Shown here in pieces: positions 10,344-19,281 of a stretch of DNA of 64,000 bases (positions are counted from its first letter, which is position 1; each line of letters starts with the position of its first letter). The notes under the pieces were generated by a model, which worked only from the letters and a program-made list of their open reading frames with translations, did no database searches and was not told where the DNA came from. Position numbers and translations under genes: made by a program. The stretch is from Bacteroidota bacterium. Its GTDB lineage: Bacteria > Bacteroidota > Ignavibacteria > Ignavibacteriales > Melioribacteraceae. Location: the NCBI GenBank assembly GCA_018818165.1, contig JAHISP010000082.1, positions 1-64,000 of the forward strand. Direction: 5' to 3'.

Positions 10344-10376
10344 AAAGTGATTTATCATTATGGATAATAAATTAAT

Positions 10377-11450
10377 ATGAAAACTATTCGAATTGGTGTT
10401 ATTGGTGCTGGAAGATTTGGAATATATCACTTACATGCTTTTAGGCAAATGGAAAGCAAAAGTGCAATCCAACTTGCAGCTATATCAGAATTAGATCCGG
10501 TAAAAAGAAAATTATTAGAGTTAGAATTCAATATTCCTATATACTCAGATTACAAAGAAATGATTGAAAAAGAAGATTTAACTGCAGTTTCAATAGCAAC
10601 ACAGGATCATCTTCATAAGGATGTTGCAATATTAGCGCTTTCAAAAGGTCTTCACTTATTTGTGGAAAAACCTCTTGATGTTTCTTCAGAAGGGGCTAGA
10701 GAAATATCTGACCTTGCCAAAAATAATAATTTGCTACTACAAGTGGATTTTCATAAAAGATATGATCCATACCATATAGAGATAAAACAATTAATAGAAC
10801 AAAATAAATTTGGAAATTTTTTATATGGTTATTGCCACATGGAAGATAAAATTATTGTTCCACGCGATTGGTTTAAGGATTGGGTTTCGCATAGTTCACC
10901 TATTTGGTTTCTGGGCTGCCATTTTATTGATCTTATGATTTGGCTGATGGGAAGTAAGCCAGTTAGTGTATATGCAAAAGGACAAAAAATAAAATTAAAG
11001 GGACTTGGCATAGATACTTTTGATGCCATACAAAGTATGATTACGTTTGAAAATAATGCAGTAATAACATTTGATAATTCTTGGATACTTCCGGAGCAAT
11101 TTTCATCAATTGTTAACCAAGGATTTAGACTAATCGGTACAGAAGGTATTATTGAAGCCGATTCTGAGAATCGTGGAACACTATCTTGTTTCTCCTCGGA
11201 AAATGGTGTTAGAAATCATAATTCAGGCTTTATGTATACCATTAAAGAATCAAGTGGTAATGAAAAATATGTTGGATATGGAATTGATAGTATTCAGCAT
11301 TTTGCAAAAAATCTTTGTTCCCTTAATAATGGTGAAACACTTGAATCACTTAATGGAACATATCCTTCTGGGAGAGATGGTTATGAAGTATCAAAAGTAA
11401 GCGAGGCAATCCATATCAGCATTAATAGCGGTAAAGAAATTGTACTTTAA
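10377..11450 (+). CDS. Gfo/Idh/MocA-family NAD(P)-dependent oxidoreductase
   Basis: This 357-residue protein has an N-terminal Rossmann fold with GAGRFG (residues 10-15), the family EKP motif (about 97-99, VEKPLDV) and a C-terminal alpha/beta substrate domain. There is no signal peptide, so it is cytoplasmic. Members oxidise or reduce sugars, inositols and amino-sugar derivatives; some relatives (GH109) use NAD to cleave alpha-N-acetylgalactosaminides. Here it lies between the ROK repressor and a GH20-type gene, so an N-acetylhexosamine or uronate derivative is a reasonable substrate, but the sequence does not decide this. Confidence 0.9.
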   Translation: MKTIRIGVIGAGRFGIYHLHAFRQMESKSAIQLAAISELDPVKRKLLELEFNIPIYSDYKEMIEKEDLTAVSIATQDHLHKDVAILALSKGLHLFVEKPLDVSSEGAREISDLAKNNNLLLQVDFHKRYDPYHIEIKQLIEQNKFGNFLYGYCHMEDKIIVPRDWFKDWVSHSSPIWFLGCHFIDLMIWLMGSKPVSVYAKGQKIKLKGLGIDTFDAIQSMITFENNAVITFDNSWILPEQFSSIVNQGFRLIGTEGIIEADSENRGTLSCFSSENGVRNHNSGFMYTIKESSGNEKYVGYGIDSIQHFAKNLCSLNNGETLESLNGTYPSGRDGYEVSKVSEAIHISINSGKEIVL

Positions 11451-11475
11451 TAAATATATTTGGGATAACGTAACT

Positions 11476-13137
11476 ATGAGAAAATCAATACTATTTTTAC
11501 TTTTTGCAGTTTTTAGTATTTCTAACTCAATTAATGCAAATTTACCATTGGCTAATGAGCCATTAATAGTATTTCATTTTGATTTTAACTCCGTTTCACT
11601 AAATGAAAATTATGTACGATTATGGCTAAAAAAAGCTGCAGCTATGGGTTACAATTCTGTTCTATGGGAAATTGAAAACGAAGTACAATGGGATATTTGT
11701 CCAGAATGTTCAAGCCCAGATGCATTTTCGAAAGAAACATTTAGAAGTATTTTAAACTACTCTAGAGAATTAGGATTAGAACCTATACCTCTTTTGCAAA
11801 CTATAGGTCATGCCGAATATGTTTTGGAAAATGAAAATAATAAATCGTTTCGTGAGGATTCTACAAGGTACGATTGTTATTGCACAACAAATCCACAAGT
11901 AAGAATATTTCTTAAAAATTGGATTGATGAATATTTAGAATTATTTGGAGACATTAAATATTTCCATTTAGGTGGTGATGAAGCATATGCCTTTGCTAGT
12001 TGCAGCAAGTGTAAGCAACAAGTAAGCAAAACTAGTGAAAATAGTTTATATGTTGAACACATAGCGGATATTTCGCAGAATCTATTGAAGAAAGGAATTC
12101 GCCCTGGTATTTGGAGCGATATGATCTTGAAATATCCAAATGAAATTGGACAGTTAAACAAAGAGTTTGTGATTTGGGATTGGAATTATTGGGATGGAGA
12201 TGAAATTCCTGAGCGTGTAATGGTTTGGAGCAAAGGCGGAAGATTAAGTAAAAGTGAAATATCTGATTCTATTCTATCTGATTTTCCCGAAATAATTAAC
12301 AATGCAGGAGAGTTAAATCCTTTTTACACTTGCGATGTTTTAAAAAGATTAAAGTACGACGTAATACTTTGCAGTTCATCCCGTTCTTATGGGGATGGCG
12401 TGTTTGCTGGAAGAAATGAATTACATGTAAGTAATATAATAGGAGCTGCAAAAAAGACAGTAAATCTTGGTCTACTAGGTAATTGTGTTACAAGCTGGGC
12501 AGTTAGAATACATAATAATGAAATACAGGAACCTTGGTTTTTTCTTGCTCCGCTAACAATGAAAAATTACTCTCTTTCTAAAAAGGAACTACTAGGAAAA
12601 ACATCACAAGAACTCTTTGGTGTTAATGGTTGTGATTTTTTTGAGCATGCAAATAAAATTGGTTATTCATTTACATTTGCTAATGAAAAATCGACAGGAA
12701 TAATGTGGACAGGTATGAAAGATTCCAAACCAGCCCCAGAAAATTATATTCAAGAATTAATCAATAAAATGAAGTCTGGAAATAGATGGAACGGAACGGT
12801 TGATGAAATAAAAAACTCTACAGGAATTATAAGTGCAGGAATCACAGATTTGAATAAGTTTATTCCAACTACTAAAAAAGGAATTGAAGTATTCTATTCA
12901 TGGAAAAGAGCAGGATATTTTCAATATTGGCAATCAATTATTGCTAATGAAATTGTAAATATATCCGAAAGGAAACCTGGAATAAATACTTCAGAAATGG
13001 TTAAGCTTATAGAAAATATTAAAGAAGAATATAAAAATTGGGCTGAAAATTGGATGACTCCAACTTCAGCTGAACAAAATGCAGGTCTTATCTACGATGC
13101 AGTTCAAAATTTATTTAAACAAAATTTAATTGACTAA
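11476..13137 (+). CDS. Exported GH20-like beta-N-acetylhexosaminidase, cysteine-rich
   Basis: I start the gene at ATG 11476, which gives a signal peptide (MRKSILFLLFAVFSISNSINA) and 553 residues; the frame is open upstream through a TTG inside the previous gene, which is unlikely as a start. It is a TIM-barrel protein with the GH20 hallmark HLGGDEA (about residues 164-170), where Asp-Glu polarise the 2-acetamido group and act as acid. TIGHAEY corresponds to the usual PGH-type block. Unlike the classic GH20 enzyme at 19282 it has no obvious N-terminal GH20b domain, and it has cysteine pairs CPEC, CYC and CSKC around the active-site face. No T9SS tail is visible, so it is probably periplasmic and acts on imported oligosaccharides. 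Confidence 0.8.
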   Translation: MRKSILFLLFAVFSISNSINANLPLANEPLIVFHFDFNSVSLNENYVRLWLKKAAAMGYNSVLWEIENEVQWDICPECSSPDAFSKETFRSILNYSRELGLEPIPLLQTIGHAEYVLENENNKSFREDSTRYDCYCTTNPQVRIFLKNWIDEYLELFGDIKYFHLGGDEAYAFASCSKCKQQVSKTSENSLYVEHIADISQNLLKKGIRPGIWSDMILKYPNEIGQLNKEFVIWDWNYWDGDEIPERVMVWSKGGRLSKSEISDSILSDFPEIINNAGELNPFYTCDVLKRLKYDVILCSSSRSYGDGVFAGRNELHVSNIIGAAKKTVNLGLLGNCVTSWAVRIHNNEIQEPWFFLAPLTMKNYSLSKKELLGKTSQELFGVNGCDFFEHANKIGYSFTFANEKSTGIMWTGMKDSKPAPENYIQELINKMKSGNRWNGTVDEIKNSTGIISAGITDLNKFIPTTKKGIEVFYSWKRAGYFQYWQSIIANEIVNISERKPGINTSEMVKLIENIKEEYKNWAENWMTPTSAEQNAGLIYDAVQNLFKQNLID

Positions 13138-13146
13138 AAGAATTTC

Positions 13147-13181
13147 ATTGTAAGTAAAATATTATAAAAACATTTTACAAT
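13147..13181. promoter_or_regulatory. Inverted repeat ATTGTAA...TTACAAT upstream of the symporter gene
   Basis: ATTGTAA at 13147-13153 and TTACAAT at 13175-13181 are inverted around 21 bases in the 106-base gap between the GH20-like gene and the symporter. It lacks a T tract, so it may be a regulator site (for example for the ROK repressor) rather than a terminator. In such AT-rich DNA chance is a real alternative. Confidence 0.22.
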
Positions 13182-13243
13182 AGTTAAGAGAATCGGAAAA
13201 ATATGTAAAAAAGTATTTTACTCAATTTATAGTAGGAATATTT

Positions 13244-14710
13244 ATGCGGTTAGAAACGGCTGATTATTTAGTAATTATAGTTTATACAATACTTATGGCT
13301 ATTCTTGGATTTGTAGCAAAAAGAAAAGTTAAGAACATGCAAGACTATTTTGCAGGAGGGAAAGCAGTACCTTGGTGGATGGCTGCAATTTCACATCATA
13401 TGTCAGGCTACAGTGCCTTTGCATTTGTAGGTCATGCTTCAGTTGCTTACATGAGTGGTTTTTCAATTTGGACATTTTTTGCCGTGCCAATATTTGTTGC
13501 AATGATTCTTGGTTCACAGTTATGGGCTCCTAAATGGGTTAAATTAAATGTAATAACTCCAATAGAATACCTTGAGACAAGATTTAATCTTAAAACTCGC
13601 CAAGTATTTGCTTGGAGCGGGATAAGTATAAAATTTATTGATGAAGGTGTTAAGCTTTATTCCCTGGCAGTAATAGTACATGTAGTTTCCGGATTCCCTC
13701 TTGAAGCCACAATAATTGCGTGCGGTTTTGTAACAATGTTCTACATAATGTTTGGTGGACTTTGGGCTACAATGTTAACAGATTTTGCACAGTTTATTGT
13801 TCAGTTTGTTACATCATTTATCCTTGTATATCTCGTTTTACAAGCTGTTGGTGGATGGACCAATATGTGGGAAAGTTTACCTCCTGGTCATTCTTCACTT
13901 TTTAGCGATGCAATTTCACCATGGTTCGTTCTTGTCTATCTGTTTGTGATTATACTGAGTTATAATGGTGGAACGTGGGGTTTGGCTCAGCGTTTTTATT
14001 CAATTGGAAAACCTAGAGATGCAAAAAAAGCAGCTATACTTTCAGCGTGCTTATATTTAATCTATCCAATTGCTATTTATATTCCCATTTGGTCAGCAAG
14101 ATTAGTAATAGGTGAAATAGAAAATCCAGAGCATGCATATGTGTTAGTAGCCGAAAAATTTTTAAGTCAAGTATCGCCAGGCATGTTGGGTCTTTTTATC
14201 AGTTCAATATTTGCAGCAACAATGTCGATGATTAGCTCAGATCTCAACTCTTTAGCCGCAGTTTTTACTAAAGATATTTATCAGCGTTCCATAAATGGAA
14301 ATGCATCAGAAAAAAAGCTTATTGGTATTGGTATGATATCTACAATTGTCTTTGGATTACTCACAATAGTTTCTGCACTAATAACAATTCAAATGCAGGG
14401 TGCTTTTAATACAATGGTGGAATGGTATGCCGCCATTCTTGGACCTATTTCAATTCCATTATTATTCGGAATGATATTTAGAAAACCAACGTGGCGTGGT
14501 GCAATATACTCATGGGCTGCTGGTTTTATAACCTTTATTATTTGTAAATACGGTGTACCATTGATAATTGGCCAAGCTACTACTTTTGCATTCTACACAG
14601 GTATGGAATTATTGGTTTCTTTCTCTGTATTCTATTTTGAAGGAATGATAAACAAACAAACCCCAGAAGAAGAAACGCGAGTCAATGAACTATTTCAAAA
14701 AATTAAATAA
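13244..14710 (+). CDS. Sodium/solute symporter (SSS family), amino-sugar locus
   Basis: This 488-residue polytopic inner-membrane protein has about 13 hydrophobic segments and typical SSS features: the KNMQDYFAGGKAVPWW loop after helix 1, the ISHHMSGYSAFAFVG discontinuous helix, and MSMISSDLNSLAAVFTKD near residue 330 (Na+ site region). Family members import sugars, sialic acid or amino sugars with Na+. It is followed 9 bases later by nagA, so N-acetylhexosamine or a small oligosaccharide is the likely cargo. GTAGGAATATTT precedes the start. Confidence 0.92.
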   Translation: MRLETADYLVIIVYTILMAILGFVAKRKVKNMQDYFAGGKAVPWWMAAISHHMSGYSAFAFVGHASVAYMSGFSIWTFFAVPIFVAMILGSQLWAPKWVKLNVITPIEYLETRFNLKTRQVFAWSGISIKFIDEGVKLYSLAVIVHVVSGFPLEATIIACGFVTMFYIMFGGLWATMLTDFAQFIVQFVTSFILVYLVLQAVGGWTNMWESLPPGHSSLFSDAISPWFVLVYLFVIILSYNGGTWGLAQRFYSIGKPRDAKKAAILSACLYLIYPIAIYIPIWSARLVIGEIENPEHAYVLVAEKFLSQVSPGMLGLFISSIFAATMSMISSDLNSLAAVFTKDIYQRSINGNASEKKLIGIGMISTIVFGLLTIVSALITIQMQGAFNTMVEWYAAILGPISIPLLFGMIFRKPTWRGAIYSWAAGFITFIICKYGVPLIIGQATTFAFYTGMELLVSFSVFYFEGMINKQTPEEETRVNELFQKIK

Positions 14711-14719
14711 AGCAGATAA

Positions 14720-16060
14720 ATGAAAATACAAATTATAGATGGTAATGTACTACTTCCAACTGGATTAAAAAAGGTTTCAATTGAACTTGAAAACGGACTA
14801 ATAACCAGGATTGGAAATAGAATAAAGGAAGATCCATTAGCAGTTAAAATATCTGCTGCAGGAAAATATGTTTTACCTGGTTTTATTGATTTACACACCA
14901 ACGGAATAGCTGGTTTTGACCTCACTAATGGATTATTTAATTTAGAAAAAAGTACTTTTATTAGTCAGGAAGACGATTATTTAAAAGGGTTAGATAATGC
15001 ATTAAAACAATTCTCTAAGCAAGGAACTACTTTAGTAGGATTTACTACGCTTGAAGCTCCAATAAATAAGATGAAAAGAATTTTTCAACTTATTGCAAAG
15101 TATAAAAACGAAAGCCCTAGTATTTACAAAGAGCTTTTCCATGGTATTTATCTAGAAGGCACTTTCATGAAGGACAAAAGATTTCGTGGGGCGCATAATC
15201 CAAAATATTTTTTTAAGCCTTCAATTCAATTGTTTAAAGAACTCCAAGAAGCTGCAAATGGAAATATTAAGATAGTTAATGTTGTACCTGAATGGGGAGA
15301 TGCTGCGTTAGAATTAATAGAATACTTAGCAACCAAAAATATTGTGTGTGCTGCTGGGCATACAAGTGCGACAGGTAATCAATACCGTGCTGCAATTTCA
15401 AAGGGGCTTACACTCGCCATCCATGTTCTTAATGGACCGTCATCTTCATCATATAAACCATTTGATGGTGGTGGTTCTCTTGAATCTTTCCTACAATCTG
15501 ATGATATGTTTGTGGAGATTATCACAGATGGTTATCATGTGGATAAGTCTTATGTTCTTGATCTTATTAAAAAGAAAGGAACGGAAAAATGTGTAGCTAT
15601 TACAGATAGTATGTTTGTTACAAAAATGAAAAAAGTTAAAGAATTTCAAATATCTGGTGTAAAAGGAAAGGTTAGTGAAAATGGTGAATACATTCAAATA
15701 GCGGGCAGGGAAAATGATAATGCCCTTTTCGGGAGCGTCCTTACTATGGATAAAGCTTTCGAAAATCTTTTAAATTGGTTTACGAGCTCTGTTAAAAGTG
15801 TTTGGAGTGATAATCATGAATCCCTTTCCTTAAATGATGCAATAGTAAATGCTTCCAAAATGTGTTCTGCTAATCCAGCTAAAATACTTGGAATTTATTT
15901 TCTACAAAATGGAGAAGTGAAAAAAGAGGATAATAATATTACTGGCAGTATAGAGCTTCATAAAAGCGGAGATATAGTAATTGCAGATATCTCAGAGCAT
16001 AATAAAAAATATAAGATAAAAATTGAGAAAACGCTCGTTAAAGGTAATCTAATAGATTAG
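14720..16060 (+). CDS. nagA: N-acetylglucosamine-6-phosphate deacetylase
   Basis: This 446-residue cytoplasmic amidohydrolase removes acetate from N-acetylhexosamine-6-phosphate. Motifs in order: VLPGFIDLHTNG (about 53-64), LEGTFM with GAHNP, AGHTSATG near 212, HVLNGP near 234, TDGYHV near 272 and ITDS with the catalytic Asp near 295. Several are drifted from the usual forms (HLFNAM, VTDA), so it is a divergent branch and might prefer the galactosamine isomer (AgaA-like). It is longer than the usual ~380-400 residues. It sits between the symporter and a secreted protein, only 9 and 7 bases away, so the operon is tight. Confidence 0.86.
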   Translation: MKIQIIDGNVLLPTGLKKVSIELENGLITRIGNRIKEDPLAVKISAAGKYVLPGFIDLHTNGIAGFDLTNGLFNLEKSTFISQEDDYLKGLDNALKQFSKQGTTLVGFTTLEAPINKMKRIFQLIAKYKNESPSIYKELFHGIYLEGTFMKDKRFRGAHNPKYFFKPSIQLFKELQEAANGNIKIVNVVPEWGDAALELIEYLATKNIVCAAGHTSATGNQYRAAISKGLTLAIHVLNGPSSSSYKPFDGGGSLESFLQSDDMFVEIITDGYHVDKSYVLDLIKKKGTEKCVAITDSMFVTKMKKVKEFQISGVKGKVSENGEYIQIAGRENDNALFGSVLTMDKAFENLLNWFTSSVKSVWSDNHESLSLNDAIVNASKMCSANPAKILGIYFLQNGEVKKEDNNITGSIELHKSGDIVIADISEHNKKYKIKIEKTLVKGNLID

Positions 16061-16067
16061 TGAGGAA

Positions 16068-17288
16068 ATGTTGAATAAAATTTTAATAAATATTTTTATA
16101 GTTTGTTCTTTCTTAATTATAACATGTGAGGGATATAGCCAAAATTCAAGAGCAATGTGGATTTGGAATCGCCAAAATCAAATTTATAGTATGATTATTG
16201 ATTACAGTAGTTACAGGGACAATTTGTTTGAATTTTGTAGTGCGCCTCATGGCGATCCCGACCATCGGATTAGTGTTTTATTTTTAGATTGTAAAAGTGG
16301 AGTATATGATAACCAAGATAAACTTAGAAATTTTATTTCCGAAGCCTCAGATAGTGGAATTACAATTGAATATCTAGATGGAGATCCAACATGGGCAACT
16401 TACAATCGGGAAACAGGATTTGAGAGAATACAAAAAGCGATTGAGTTTAATGCTGCAACACTTATAGATAAGGAAAAAATTAAAGGGATACAATTTGATG
16501 TTGAGCCTTACTTATTAAAAGAATCTAGAGGATACATGCCACCATATTATGATGTTGAAAGAATGGTGGTTTGGAATCTGTTTGTAACATTTGTAGATAG
16601 TTGTCAAAAAATAATAGATAGTGCTAAAACGGATTTATATTTTGGAATAGCAATACCAAGGTGGTATGAAAATCATGTTGGTGAAGAAGAACTAAAGAGA
16701 CTCCAAGAAAAGGTTGATTATGTTGCAATTATGGACTACAATGAAAACTCTGATGTTATTATCAGAGATGCAGAAAATGAAATAAACAATGCGAACGAGT
16801 TATCTAAAAAAGTATGGATTGGAGTTGAAACCAAAGAAGTAACCCCTGAAACAGTTTCTTTTTTTGAGGAAGGTGTTACATTTATGGAATCTCAATTGGA
16901 TAGTGTTCTAAATGTTTATGGAAATAATCCTGACTTCCTTGGAATTGCAATACATTCTTATACTTATTATAAGTCATTGTTTGTTGATCCAGTTAGTGTT
17001 GATGAAATTAATTATGAAATTAAAAATGGATTTATTTTAGAACAAAATTATCCTAACCCTTTTAATCCCTCAACAAAAATAAAATTTTATTTGGATAAAG
17101 CTGGTTATACTTCACTAAACATATATAATATTCTTGGTGAACAAATAAAATCATTATTAGATAAAAATATTGATGCAGGCTGGCATGAATTAACTTTTAA
17201 CAGTAGTAAGTTTTCATCTGGAATTTACATATATGAACTAATTTCAAATAATTATAAATCTCGAAAAAAAATGGTTTTAACTAAATAG
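16068..17288 (+). CDS. Secreted TIM-barrel-like protein with T9SS tail, possible new glycosidase
   Basis: This 406-residue protein has a signal peptide ending in GYSQ, a ~310-residue barrel-like domain and a T9SS sorting domain (LEQNYPNPFNPSTKIKF to the C-terminus). The core shows strand-end blocks KGIQFDVEPY (about 143-152), YFGIAIPRWYE, VDYVAIMDYNE and FLGIAIHSYTYY. The acidic FDVEP strand end and the IMDYNE strand recall GH18 (DxxDxDxE and M-x-Y-D), but the GH18 signature is not there, so I do not assign it. As the only T9SS-exported barrel in the amino-sugar locus it is a good candidate for the endo-acting enzyme that makes the first cut. GAGGA precedes the ATG. Confidence 0.7.
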   Translation: MLNKILINIFIVCSFLIITCEGYSQNSRAMWIWNRQNQIYSMIIDYSSYRDNLFEFCSAPHGDPDHRISVLFLDCKSGVYDNQDKLRNFISEASDSGITIEYLDGDPTWATYNRETGFERIQKAIEFNAATLIDKEKIKGIQFDVEPYLLKESRGYMPPYYDVERMVVWNLFVTFVDSCQKIIDSAKTDLYFGIAIPRWYENHVGEEELKRLQEKVDYVAIMDYNENSDVIIRDAENEINNANELSKKVWIGVETKEVTPETVSFFEEGVTFMESQLDSVLNVYGNNPDFLGIAIHSYTYYKSLFVDPVSVDEINYEIKNGFILEQNYPNPFNPSTKIKFYLDKAGYTSLNIYNILGEQIKSLLDKNIDAGWHELTFNSSKFSSGIYIYELISNNYKSRKKMVLTK

Positions 17289-17289
17289 T

Positions 17290-18426
17290 ATGGATAACAA
17301 GATAAACAAACCAAAATCTGGTCAAAGATTAGCATCAATTGATGCCTATAGAGGCGCAACTATAGCTGGAATGATTATGGTCATTAATCCAGGAAGTTGG
17401 AAATATATATACCCAGCTTTTCGTCATGCAAATTGGAATGGATGCACATTAGCCGATCTAGTATTTCCATTCTTTCTATTCATAGTAGGAGTTTCTATTA
17501 CATATGCATTTTCGAACAGTTTAAATAAAGGTATAACAAAGAAATTGCTGTATTCAAAAATAATTAAACGTTCTATTATTTTATTTATAATAGGTTTATT
17601 CCTTAATAGTTTTCCAAATTTTGACCTTGCAAATATTCGCATAATGGGAGTTCTTCAAAGAATTGCTTTGTGCTATTTAATTGTTTCATTTCTTTTTTTG
17701 AATTCAAATTACTATGTTCAAATAATTGTGTCAATATCATTGTTGTTTATTTATTGGGCTTTAATGGAATGGGTTCCACTTCCAGAATTAGGTTTAAGCG
17801 CTTACGAAAAGGGAACAAATGTTGCCGCTTATTTTGATCGCCTTATTTTAAGTGGGCACATGGGATATTATGAAAAAATTGGGGAGCCAGAAGGATTTAT
17901 TAGTATGTTACCCGCAATATCAACAACTCTTTTCGGTGTATTAACTGGACATTTTTTAAAATCGAAAAAGGAACCATTAATTATTAGTTCTGCTTTGTTC
18001 ATTACCGGGGTACTTGGAGTTTTTGGTGGAATGATTTGGGCACAATGGCTTCCAATTAATAAAAATTTGTGGACAAGTTCATATTCTGTTTTAACTGCAG
18101 GCTTTGCATTAATAGTTTTTAGTTTATTTTACTTTTTTATTGATGTGCTTGATTATCGAAAGTGGGCTAAACCATTTATTGTTTTTGGCATGAATGCAAT
18201 TACAGTATATGTTTTGTCAATAATTTTTGCAAGACTAATTGTAATGATAAAATTTACCACAGAAAGCGGTGTTAGCTATCATGTTCGATCTTGGTTTTAT
18301 GATAATATTCTAGCTGTAGTATTGGGTAATTATAATGCTTCATTAATTTATGCTTTTTTATATAGTCTTTTTTGGTGTGGTATAATGTGGATTTTTTATA
18401 ATAAAAAAATATTTATTAAAATATAA
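17290..18426 (+). CDS. nagX: Transmembrane N-acetyltransferase, heparan-glucosaminide type (NagX-like)
   Basis: This 378-residue protein has about ten membrane helices. The N-terminal signature RLASIDAYRGATIAGMIM, then FRHANWNGCTLADLVFPFF, matches the HGSNAT/DUF5009 family, including the histidine in H-A-x-W-N-G that serves as the acetyl acceptor in the human lysosomal enzyme. That enzyme moves acetyl from cytosolic acetyl-CoA to glucosamine residues on the far side of the membrane. Here the protein would acetylate periplasmic glucosamine ends so that GH20 enzymes, which need the 2-acetamido group, can act. The bacterial NagX name is used for relatives in Nag regulons. It starts one base after the previous stop and ends one base before nagB. 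Confidence 0.85.
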   Translation: MDNKINKPKSGQRLASIDAYRGATIAGMIMVINPGSWKYIYPAFRHANWNGCTLADLVFPFFLFIVGVSITYAFSNSLNKGITKKLLYSKIIKRSIILFIIGLFLNSFPNFDLANIRIMGVLQRIALCYLIVSFLFLNSNYYVQIIVSISLLFIYWALMEWVPLPELGLSAYEKGTNVAAYFDRLILSGHMGYYEKIGEPEGFISMLPAISTTLFGVLTGHFLKSKKEPLIISSALFITGVLGVFGGMIWAQWLPINKNLWTSSYSVLTAGFALIVFSLFYFFIDVLDYRKWAKPFIVFGMNAITVYVLSIIFARLIVMIKFTTESGVSYHVRSWFYDNILAVVLGNYNASLIYAFLYSLFWCGIMWIFYNKKIFIKI

Positions 18427-18427
18427 A

Positions 18428-19237
18428 ATGAATAGTAATTTGAATAGGAATCTGACAGATATGCAAGGTAATTCAAAATCTAAAATATTTAAAATTGAGA
18501 AATTAGACGTTGAAATTTCTTCTACTCGCCAAATTAATGGTCTTGCAGCAGCAAATGATGTTGCCAAAATTATGCACAAAATAATTGCAGAAAAAAATGA
18601 ATTAAGAATGATTTTTGCCGCAGCACCTTCCCAAAACGAACTACTTAGTGAGCTTATTAAAGTTGAAAATATAGATTGGACAAAAGTTTCTGCTTTCCAT
18701 ATGGATGAATATGTAGGGTTAAAATTGGATGCCCCTCAATCTTTTGGACAGTTTCTAAAAGAAAGGATATTTAATAAAGTTCCGTTTGGAAAAGTTAATT
18801 ATATAAAAACTGATGAAATTAATTTAGCTGATGCTTGTGAAAATTATTCAAAGCTATTACAAGAAAAACCAATTGATATTGTTTGCATGGGAATTGGTGA
18901 AAATGGACATATTGCTTTTAATGATCCTCCATTTGCAAAATTTGATGACCAAGTATGGGTAAAAGCTGTTCTATTGGATAATGTGTCAAGACAGCAACAA
19001 GTTAATGATGGATGTTTTCCTCAATTGGAAGATGTTCCCAAAGAAGCTATAACTTTAACAATACCTGCACTTCTTTCAGCGAAATATTTGTTTGTTGTTG
19101 TGCCTGGTAAGTCAAAAGCTAAAGCTGTTAAAGCAGCCTTATTTGGACCAATTGAAGAAGACTGTCCTGCATCAATTTTAAGAAATCATAATAATGCCAA
19201 GCTATATTTAGATAAAGATTCTGCTGCTAATATTTAA
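18428..19237 (+). CDS. nagB: Glucosamine-6-phosphate deaminase
   Basis: This 269-residue cytoplasmic enzyme converts glucosamine-6-phosphate to fructose-6-phosphate and ammonia. It carries FHMDEYVGL (about 92-100) with PQSFGQFL behind it, and GIGENGHIAFNDPP (about 155-168) where NagB normally has GIGxxGHIAFNEP. The later histidine region is changed as well, so it belongs to a divergent branch shared with AgaI-like isomerases; the galactosamine pathway is an alternative. A second ATG at codon 12 is a possible start. It lies directly behind the acetyltransferase gene and completes the NagA-NagB route. Confidence 0.87.
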   Translation: MNSNLNRNLTDMQGNSKSKIFKIEKLDVEISSTRQINGLAAANDVAKIMHKIIAEKNELRMIFAAAPSQNELLSELIKVENIDWTKVSAFHMDEYVGLKLDAPQSFGQFLKERIFNKVPFGKVNYIKTDEINLADACENYSKLLQEKPIDIVCMGIGENGHIAFNDPPFAKFDDQVWVKAVLLDNVSRQQQVNDGCFPQLEDVPKEAITLTIPALLSAKYLFVVVPGKSKAKAVKAALFGPIEEDCPASILRNHNNAKLYLDKDSAANI

Positions 19238-19281
19238 AAAGAAAACAGTAAACAATTTTGTAATCACACTAAAGGAAAACT

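Noticed and set aside
11440-11475. TTG start for the GH20-like gene
   Set aside because: It lies inside the previous gene and would put 12 residues before an otherwise clean signal peptide starting at ATG 11476.
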